The translations under genes and the position numbers were made by a program. Positions 37,312-46,500 of a DNA stretch of 64,000 bases are shown in pieces. Source of the stretch: Bacteroidota bacterium. Its GTDB lineage: Bacteria; Bacteroidota; Bacteroidia; Flavobacteriales_E; Vicingaceae. Each line of letters opens with the position of its first letter. Position 1 is the stretch's first letter. The notes beneath the pieces are model-generated. The model saw only the letters and a program-made list of their open reading frames with translations. It ran no database searches and was not told the origin of the DNA. The stretch lies in assembly GCA_013112545.1 (NCBI GenBank), contig JABFGJ010000001.1:186001-250000 (forward strand). Direction: 5' to 3'.

Positions 37312-37450
37312 ATGGAAAAAACTGAAGAAAAGGTTCAAGAAGTTGTTGAAGAATTAAAAGAAGAAACGCCAGTAGCAAAACCAAAAGTTGATCCAATTCC
37401 TGAATAGAAAATTGTAGAAAAACAAGTCCAGCCCAAATTAATAAGGAATA
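37312..37450 (+). pseudogene. Fragment of a second PorP-OmpA gene (linker region)
   Basis: This stretch is closely similar over about 130 bp to the linker of the intact PorP-OmpA gene (48828-48957). Shared text includes AAACTGAAGAAAAGG, TTGTTGAAGAATTAAAAGA and AGTCCAGCCCAAATTAATAA. Here it has a premature stop (TAG at 37405-37407) and a one-base deletion a little further on. Neither the barrel before it nor the OmpA domain after it remains. The bases from 37450 to 37575 show nothing recognisable. Confidence 0.8.
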
Positions 37451-37575
37451 TTAGACAATTTCAAAAGGAACTATACCAACAAAAAAGTAAAGAAAAAAAT
37501 TTACCAGAGAATATCATTAGAGTATTTTTAATTCGCATTTCTTTAAAGCTCAACTCCTTTGATTTTTGAGGGTCT

Positions 37576-38262
37576 CTAACTAATAGTTTCTCTAAATGTT
37601 GTTTTAAACGAACGAGACAAAGGTATCTGTATCTCGTTGATGAAAATTATATTTCGTTTGTATGAACTAACAAACTTAATATTAACAATATAAGATCGAT
37701 GTACTTGTATAAAGTATTCCTTTGGCAAATCTGCAAGAGCGGCAGTAATGCTCGTTCTAACAAGGTATTTCCGATCCGTCGTTACAATATTGGAATAAAT
37801 GCCATCAGCTTGGATATATAGAATAGCATTAACGTTTAACCGAACGTTTTTTGTACCATCTTTAAAATTATAGAAATACTGTTGCTCTTGAGTTTTGTTA
37901 AAGACAATCTTGATTGCAGAATACAAAGCCGCCGGAGAGACAGGCTTCACCACATATCCGCCAGGAGTAGTTTTTAATGCTAAATCTAACATCTTTTTGT
38001 CAGTATAACTGGTCAAATAAATGAAAGGTATTTGCAATCGAGTACACTCTATTGCTAAATCTATCCCGCTTAGTCCTGCGCCTAAATTGATATCTAAAAG
38101 CGCCAAATCTATTTTATCTGGGTCAATCCATTTAAGCCCATCGTTATACGTGTTTGCAACAACGGTGTTTGTAATTTCATATTCTTGAAGCATCTCTTCT
38201 ACAACAAAGGCAAGTACTTTCTCATCTTCAACTACCAAAACTTTTAAGTCTTTTGTCGTCAT
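37576..38262 (-). CDS. LytTR-family response regulator
   Basis: A 228-aa protein. The receiver domain (1-120) has the acidic pair (VVEDEKVL, residues 10-17), the phosphorylated Asp in LALLDINLGAGLSG (about 57), a conserved Thr in IYLTSYTDK and Lys in YVVKPVSPAAL. The C-terminal LytTR DNA-binding domain (about 130-228) includes ILYIQADGIYSNIV and FIQVHRSYIVNI. It starts two bases after the histidine kinase stop, so the two form a two-component pair. LytTR proteins usually bind direct repeats upstream of targets; the giant surface-protein gene is the nearest divergent neighbour. Confidence 0.93.
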   Translation of the reverse strand: MTTKDLKVLVVEDEKVLAFVVEEMLQEYEITNTVVANTYNDGLKWIDPDKIDLALLDINLGAGLSGIDLAIECTRLQIPFIYLTSYTDKKMLDLALKTTPGGYVVKPVSPAALYSAIKIVFNKTQEQQYFYNFKDGTKNVRLNVNAILYIQADGIYSNIVTTDRKYLVRTSITAALADLPKEYFIQVHRSYIVNIKFVSSYKRNIIFINEIQIPLSRSFKTTFRETIS

Positions 38263-38264
38263 GT

Positions 38265-40142
38265 TTAATCGTTTGATAATCTAATGTGATGGTGGTATCC
38301 TTGACTGTCTGCGAAACTATTAATTGTGGCATTTATTTGATCAGAAAAAATACTAATTAACTTGGAACCAAGATTTGTGTTACTATTTCCTGATTCAACT
38401 CCCTTACCATTATCCATGTATTTAAGCACTCCATTTTCAAAAACAACTTTAATTTTAGGTGAAGAAATTCCTTTGAATGCATATTTAAAACTATTGGTAA
38501 CTAGTTCGTTAATAATCATAGCCAATGGAACCGAAGTTTCTAAATTTGGCGATAACTTGTTGCATTGAACGTCAATCTCTAGTGGCAGGTCATTCCAATA
38601 TATTTCTTTATTTGAATGGATTAGCCTAGCTAAATATTCCTGAAAATCAACGCTCTCCATATCATCTCTTTTGTAAATACTTTCATGTATAAGCGATATG
38701 GTATTTATACGATCTAAACTTTTCTTGATAGCTGATTTTACATTAGGATCCAACTCCTTAGTTTGTTGCAGGTATAGTAAACCACTTAAAATGCTCAAAT
38801 TGTTTTTAACTCTGTGATTTACTTCGCTTAAAAGAGTCTCTTTTTGAGCTACAACTTTGGTTAATTTCTTATTTATTTCAATATTTTCTTTTTGCTGTTT
38901 CCTGAGAATTCTCTTTTGTCTGCCTGAGATAATTAAGAATATGAAGAATGAAATAGCAAGCAGAAACACAAAAAATAAAATGATGTATAAAATTTTATTT
39001 TCGTTCTTTTTTGCTTTAGTCTCCAACATAGCAAGTTGTATTTCTTTTTCTTTTTGCGCAATCTTATGCTGAATTTCAAGGGAGGCTATTCTTTTATCGT
39101 ATTGATTTTTAGTCAACTCTATTAAATTTAATTTTGCAATTTCTAAACTTTCGTAGGCCGACTTATATTCTTTTAAAGAGAAATACAATCGGCCTAACAT
39201 TTCGTAGTAGCCACCTTTCTCCCATAACCAATCAGAACTGTCCACTACCCTTTTTATGGCAATGAGTGTGTTCACGCCCATTTGATATTCACCCTTTCGG
39301 TTGTAATAGCGAGATAGGTTTATTCTAGCATTGGTGGCATTGATGGAGTTGCCTAATTCATCGTACAGTTCTATAGCTTTTTTAAAGTAGTCTTCGGCCT
39401 TTTTGTTTGGGTTTTCAGGTTCTTTATTAATGTATAGAAATCCTAAGTTGTTGTAGGAGGAAGCTTCTAGGTTTTTGTCTCCAATTTGGGCAGCAATTGA
39501 AATTGTGTTTAAAATTTGTTCATTTGTTTCATCAAAGTCTTTCTTCATTTCGATGAATATAGAGGCTTTGCGATCATATATCCTAGCTAACATAATTAAG
39601 TTAATTCTTCTACCGAAATTTTTAACGGCCAATTCAGCCTTCTCTAAATATGCTAAGCCAAGCTCAAAATTTTCCGCAGCTCGAGCTGTTTCCGCCAAAT
39701 GTACACTAGTTGTCACCATGTTAATGGTATCTAAATTTCTTTCAGAGCAATTAACCGCTTTAAGTAAAGTAGTAATTGCAGCTTCGTAATTACCCGAGAA
39801 CTTATATTGATCTGAGGATACCATTAAGTAGTTAACATACAAACCAGAATCATTATCAAAGGCATAGTCCGTTAATGCAATGTTTAGTAAAGAATCTACT
39901 TTCGAATAATCTGCTTTAACCTGATAGGCTAAACAAAGTAAAAAGGTCTCTCTTTCTACATTAATTCGCATTTTGTTGCCTTTACTTAAGGAGACAAGAC
40001 TGTCTGGGTTGCTTTGAGCAAGTTGCAATAAATTACCGAAGTCAACTTGTGCACGTACTAAAGTTGATAGGCAAAAAGCAAAGCCCAATAAAGAACAGTA
40101 AATCAATTTCTTCATGAACCAAAAATCCTTGAATTTATTCAT
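38265..40142 (-). CDS. TPR-domain sensor histidine kinase (HisKA_2 type)
   Basis: A 625-aa protein with a signal peptide, TPR-like helical repeats (about 100-350, for example ASSYNNLGFLYINKEPENPN and ALNLIELTKNQ-type helices), a transmembrane helix (about 384-406, ILYIILFFVFLLAISFFIFLI), a HisKA_2 dimerisation domain with the phospho-acceptor in NHRVKNNLSILSGL (about 445) and an HATPase domain (N box IINELVTNSFKYAF, G box YMDNGKGVESG). The start may instead be the ATG at 40115, which directly precedes the signal peptide MKKLIYCSLLGFAFC and has AAGGA upstream. It pairs with the LytTR regulator. Confidence 0.9.
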   Translation of the reverse strand: MNKFKDFWFMKKLIYCSLLGFAFCLSTLVRAQVDFGNLLQLAQSNPDSLVSLSKGNKMRINVERETFLLCLAYQVKADYSKVDSLLNIALTDYAFDNDSGLYVNYLMVSSDQYKFSGNYEAAITTLLKAVNCSERNLDTINMVTTSVHLAETARAAENFELGLAYLEKAELAVKNFGRRINLIMLARIYDRKASIFIEMKKDFDETNEQILNTISIAAQIGDKNLEASSYNNLGFLYINKEPENPNKKAEDYFKKAIELYDELGNSINATNARINLSRYYNRKGEYQMGVNTLIAIKRVVDSSDWLWEKGGYYEMLGRLYFSLKEYKSAYESLEIAKLNLIELTKNQYDKRIASLEIQHKIAQKEKEIQLAMLETKAKKNENKILYIILFFVFLLAISFFIFLIISGRQKRILRKQQKENIEINKKLTKVVAQKETLLSEVNHRVKNNLSILSGLLYLQQTKELDPNVKSAIKKSLDRINTISLIHESIYKRDDMESVDFQEYLARLIHSNKEIYWNDLPLEIDVQCNKLSPNLETSVPLAMIINELVTNSFKYAFKGISSPKIKVVFENGVLKYMDNGKGVESGNSNTNLGSKLISIFSDQINATINSFADSQGYHHHIRLSND

Positions 40143-40550
40143 ATTTCAAAACGCTCTAATTTTTCTTAATGGCATTAGTCAAAATAGAAAGTTGTTGTTT
40201 GTTTTAGTAATCCGGAATTTACTGGTTGATTAGAAAGTGTTTACATGTGTTTCAACATAACAAAATTGAAACTATTAGGAATAGATTATCCTAGTTCAAT
40301 TATTTATTCTAATTGATAAAATGTGGTTATTCATGCTAAAAAATTGGTCATCTACAACTTTTATATACTCTATAAAATGTCAAATCAAATTAACTTAACT
40401 ACCTAATAAATAATTAGTTGCATTCATTGATTCGTCGCTAAGTTGTTGTTTGTTTGCCGATTATCAAAATTGGCTGCTCTTATTTTTGTTTCGGGCTGGA
40501 TGACAAATTTATTCAGCTTTAAGAAGCAAATACATATTAATACTAACGTT
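40143..40550. other. Intergenic region between the histidine kinase and the giant gene
   Basis: About 400 bp without a credible gene, between divergent transcripts. It contains an inverted repeat TAGGA-N8-TCCTA (40276-40293) and two near-identical GTTGTTGTTTGTTT stretches (near 40191 and 40441). Long AT-rich tracts suggest promoters in both directions, but no exact TAnnTTTG box with a -33 partner stands out. In-frame sequence upstream of 40551 lacks a signal-peptide start and is treated as non-coding. Confidence 0.5.
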
Positions 40551-43500
40551 ATGACAGGCTTAAAATTACAATCTAAATTATTCGCATTATTGGTATGCAG
40601 TTTTGCATTACTAGCTACTAACTTTGTTACTGCTCAAATTCAAATTGGGTCAGATATTGACGGTGAGTCACTTTACGATTTTTCTGGGAGAACCAGCATG
40701 CCTGATGCCTTTACGGTGGCTATTGGTGCTACTGGTAACAGCGGAAATGGCTCAGGTTCGGGACATGTTAGAGTATTCCGATTAGTTGCAGGGGCTTGGA
40801 TTCAAAAAGGAACAGATATCGATGGGGAAGCAGCTGGAGATAACTCAGGTGTGAGTGTCAGTATGCCTGATTCGAACACTGTGGCCATTGGGGCCACATT
40901 AAACAACGGGAACGGCCAAAGATCGGGTCATGTAAGGGTGTTCAGTTGGAATGGATCTACATGGGTACAGAAGGGCTTAGATATTGATGGAGAGGTAGCC
41001 TTTTTAGAGTCAGGTAATTCGGTCAGCATGCCTGATGCAAATACCCTAGCGATAGGAACCATGAAAGGTTCTGCTGTCGCTTCAAATGCCGGTCAGGTGC
41101 GTGTTTTTCAATTTATTGGAGGGGCTTGGGTTCAAAAGGGCGGAAATATTGATGGGGAGGCTGCTCAGGACGGATCTGGTGTATCAGTTAGTATGCCTGA
41201 TGCAAACACAGTGGGCATTGGAGCCCTAAGTAATGATGGTAATGGAATGAACGCAGGACATGTTAGAGTTTACGTTTGGAATGGTACTGGTTGGATTCAA
41301 AAAGGAAGTGACTTAGACGGTGAAGCGGCAGGTGATCAATCAGGTCGTGCTATTAGTATGCCTGATATAAATACTGTAGCAATAGGAGCAAGTAGTAATA
41401 GTGCCAACGGCAGTCATTCTGGCCACGTTAGAATTTACAATTGGAATGGTACAGCCTGGACGCAGAAGGGTGCTGATATTGATGGATTGCCTGGAGAGCA
41501 ATTCGGTACTTCTGTAAGCATGCCAAATGCGAATACTGTGGCTGTTGGTGCACCAGGAAATAATAATAATAATGGCAATAGTTCGGGTGCTGTAAGAATT
41601 TATGGCTGGAACGGTAGTGCTTGGTTACAAAGAGGAAACGATATAATTGGAGAGGCTTCTAATGACATATCTGGTTACTCAGTTAGTATGCCTGATGTGA
41701 ATACTATAGGCATTGGAGCTATTCTCAATGGTGGTAGTGCGATTAACGCAGGACATGTTAGGGTATTCGACGTTTCTCCGCCTCCAATTGCAACGGTGAG
41801 TATTGATAACAAAAATTCAGCCGTGCTGTGCTCAGGAAATTCTATACTTGTAACTGCAACTGCAACAAATTCAAACGTCTTTGAGTGGAGAAATTTAGAC
41901 TCAGCTGTATGGCGAAGTGAAGGTAATGCAGGGATTTCTTCAACACAAGCGAGTTATCAAAGTTTAGCTATTGATGCAGTTGGAACTCCTTACGTTGCAT
42001 ATATGGATAACGGAGTTGGAAGTAAAACAACAGTGAAAAAGTTCGATGGAACTTCTTGGATAACAGTTGGAAATCCAGGTTTTTCTGCAGGTTCAGCAAC
42101 TTATCAAAGTTTGGCAATTGATAGATTAGGAACTCCTTACGTAGCTTTTCAAGACTTTGGAAGTGGTCAAAAAGCTACAGTAATGAAATACAATGGTAGT
42201 GCTTGGGTTAATGTTGGAGCGGCAGGGTTTTCACCGGGAGTGGTGTTTGATTTGAGTTTAGCTATAGATAATTCAGGAACCCCTTATTTAGCTTTTCGAG
42301 ATTTTGGAAATGGGCAAAGAACTACAGTCATGAAATACGATGGTAGTAATTGGATAACTGTTGGAAATGCCGGTTTTTCTGCAGGTTCAGCAGATTATCA
42401 AAATATAGCAATTGATGCAGCAGGAAACCCTATTGTGGCATATAGAGATGCTGCGGCAAGCAATAAAGCAACAGTGATGAAATTTAACGGTAGTTCATGG
42501 GGAACTATTGGAAATGCCGGTTTTTCGACTTCAAATTCCAGCTTTAATAGTTTAGCAATCGATGCATCAGGAAATCCTATTGTGGCATTTAGAGATGGAT
42601 CGGTAAGCAATAAAGCCACAGTTATGAAATACGATGGAAGTGCTTGGGTTGTTGTTGGTTCTCCTGGAATTTCATTGGGGGATATTCAATATACCAGTGT
42701 TGTTGTTGATGAGTTAGGAATTCCGTATGTAGCGTATGCCGACTTTGGAGATAATGGTAGAATATCAGTTAAGAAATTTGACGGCAGCTCATGGGTAAGT
42801 ATTGGCAATGCTGCTGTTTCAGCCGGTCAAACACAATTTGCGAACTTGGCAATAAGCATATTAGGAACACCATATGTAGCCTTTAGAGATTATAGTGATA
42901 GTGCTAAAACAACTGTAATGAAATTAGACGCCCCGATAATATCGTCATCATCTACTGTTAATATTAATAAGCCTGGGAATTATCAAATTCTAGCCTACGG
43001 TAGTACCACGGCTGCTTACGATGAAATTACTGTAACACAAGGAAATTCAGCTATGACCAATACTAGTGTTATAGTTTCTAGCGCTTCATACACTTGGGCA
43101 GATAACGGACAAACCTATACAACAAGTGGAACATACTCAGATACGCTCACGACAGTATCAGGTTGTGATTCTATTTCTACATTAATACTAAACTTCAAAC
43201 CCACTATCTCTATAGATAATGGAGATTCTGTAGTCCTTTGTGGTTTAGACTCTATCTACCTTACAACTACCTTCACCAATATTTCCGCCAATCCCAACTC
43301 TTTAGTATGGAGAAATTTAGATTCGGCTGATTGGTCGGTTGAAGGAAACGCCGGATTTTCGGCTGGTATTGCCTCTTATTTAAGTTTAGCAGTTGACAAT
43401 TCAGGTACGCCCTATGTTGCCTACAGAGATGAAGGAGTCGGAAATAAAACAACGGTACAAAAATTTGACGGTAGCAATTGGGTCAACGTTGGAAGTCCAT

Positions 43501-46500
43501 CATTTTCAGTGGGTGCTACGTTTGACCACAGTATAGCCATCGATAGCACAGGAACTCCTTATGTCGTATATAGGGATTTAGGACTAGCTCCAGGTTCCCA
43601 AGCAACAGTTATGCGATTTGATGGTAATGCTTGGGTAAGCACCGGCAATGGAGGGTTTTCTACTCGCTCTACTAATAGAACTAAAATAGCCTTCGATGAC
43701 TCTGGTATGCTTTATTTAGTCTATGAGGACCCTTTTAGCGGAGGGAAAGTCACCGTTGAAAAATACGATGGGACTTCTTGGTCAACCGTTGGCGTTCGTG
43801 GGTTTTCAGCTGGGCAGTCGGCGTACCCAAGCATAGCGTTTGACGGTTCAACACCTTACGTGGCTTTTCAGGATGCTACTAACGGACAAAGAACAACAGT
43901 AATGAAGTTCGATGGAAGCGCTTGGGTAGTTGTAGGAACTCCAGGTTTTTCCCAAGGTTCATCGGAGTTCCAAAACTTAGTGATTAGTAATTCAGGTACT
44001 CCTTCGGTTGCCTACAAAGACAATGGACTTCGAGGTGTTATTGTTGTAGAGCAATTCGATGGAAATACTTGGAATACTCTTCCAAATGGAGGGCTCGCCG
44101 CTACAAACATAAGCGCTAATAGTCTCGCTGTTGACAACTCAGGAACATTGTACTTATTGTTTTCAGACCCATCGAGAGGAAATAGAGCTTCACTAATGAA
44201 ATTTAATGGGAGTTCATGGGAGTTTGTTGGTTCAAGAGGGTTTTCTTCAGGTTCTTCGGGACAAATAAACTTGGCGTTTGATAATTCCGGAACACCCTAC
44301 GCTGGGTTCATTGATGGTCCAAATTTTAATAAGGCGACTGTGATGAAATCTGTTTCTCCTATTCTATCCTTTGGCAATGGTATCAGCATCGCTAAACCAG
44401 GAACATATCAAGTGACCGCCATTAGTGGTAACTTGACTGCCTTTGATACTATTGTAATTAGTTCCGGGGTTAATACATTTGCAAGTTTCTCCGTAAATAC
44501 TTGTTCGTCATACAGCTGGCAAGGAAGCACTTTTACTACAAGCGGAACTTATTATGCTGTTATTCCAAACGCCGCAGGGTGCGATTCAATAATGACACTA
44601 AACCTCACTTTTGATAATATAAAGCCAACTGTGGTTACAAAAAATACAAGCCTGTATTTAGATTCAGCAGGCGTAGCCAATATTTCAATTGCCGATGTGA
44701 ATGATGGGAGCTCTGATAATTGCGGAACACCAACCTTAGCACTTTCAAAAAGCATTTTTACTTGTACAGATTTGGGGTCGAATACTGTTTGGTTAATTGC
44801 TACTGATAGTAGCGGTAATGTTGATTCATCAAGCGCAATAGTAACAGTAATCGATACCGTTAGACCTACAGTGCTAACGAATAATATTTCGGTTTATTTA
44901 GACAGTACAGGTTCGGTATCAATTGTACCCGCATATATCAACAACTCTTCGGCTGATGCTTGTGGAATTGCGAGTCTATCAATAAGCAAGAATATTTTTA
45001 CTTGCTCAGAAATAGGAACTAACACTATAAGGCTTATTGCTACAGATAATAATGGGAACATCGACTCTGCTACAGCGATAGTTACGGTAATTGATACAGT
45101 AAAGCCCAAGGTGTCAACTAATAATATTTCAGTTTTTTTAGACAATTCTGGCTCCGTTTCAATTACACCATCTGATGTGAACGGCACTACTACCGACAAT
45201 TGTGGAACACCAACGTTAACTTTATCTAAAAACAGTTTTACTTGCACAGAAGTTGGAGCTAATACAATTTGGTTAATAGCAACTGACAGCAATGGGAACG
45301 TTGATTCTACTAGCTCTATAGTTACAGTTATCGATACTCTAAAACCTACGGTTGTAACACAAAATATTCTAGTGTATTTGGACAACTCAGGTTCGGTTTC
45401 AATTGTACCTGCGGATATAAATAACAACTCCAATGATGTTTGTGGAACACCAACTTTGAGTTTAGATAAAACATCATTCACTTGTGCTGAAGTTGGTGCT
45501 AATACGGTTTACCTTATTGCAACAGACGTAAACAATAACATTGATTCTGCAATGGCAACCGCAACTGTAATTGATACGATTAAGCCATCGGTAATCACTC
45601 AAAACATTAATGTATATTTAGATGCAACAGGCAATGTGTCTATTGTTCCTACTGATGTAGATAATGGTTCTACTGATGTTTGTGGTGCACCGACTCTTTC
45701 TTTAGCTGTTAGTTCATTTACTTGTGCTGAAGTTGGTGCTAATACAGTATGGCTAAAAGCAACGGATGTAAATGGGAACATTGATTCTACTTCAGCTACT
45801 GTTACCGTACTTGATACTATCAAACCAACGGTAATCACTCAAAACATCAATGCTTATTTAGACGCAACTGGAAATGTGTCTATTGTTCCTACTGATGTAG
45901 ATAATGGTTCTACTGATGTTTGTGGTGCACCGACTCTTTCTTTAGCTGTTAGTTCATTTACTTGTGCTGAAGTTGGTGCTAATATAGTGACTTTAACTGC
46001 AACAGATGTGAACTCAAATGCTGCTTTTGCTACTGCTGTTGTTACTGTTTTGGATACCATCAAACCAACGGTAATCACTCAAAACATCAATGCCTATTTA
46101 GACGCAACTGGTAATGTGTCCATTGTTCCTACTGATGTAGATAATGGTTCTAGCGATATTTGTGGTGCGCCTACTCTTACCATAGATGTTAATTCATTTA
46201 CTTGTGCTGAAGTTGGTGCTAATACAGTAACTTTAACTGCAACAGATGTGAACAACAATGTTGCTTCTGCAACTGTAACAGTTACCGTAATTGATACCAT
46301 CAAACCAGCGGTAATCACTCAAAACATCAATGCTTATTTAGATGCAACCGGTAATGTGTCTATTGTTCCTACTGATGTAGATAATGGTTCTAGCGATGTT
46401 TGTGGTGCGCCTACTCTTTCTTTAGATGTTAGTTCATTCTCTTGTGCCGAGGTTGGTGCCAACACCGTGACTTTAACTGCAACAGATGTGAACAACAATG

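Noticed and set aside
40443-40550. Earlier start of the giant protein
   Set aside because: The frame is open, but the signal peptide begins at the ATG at 40551; the extension would place 36 residues before it.
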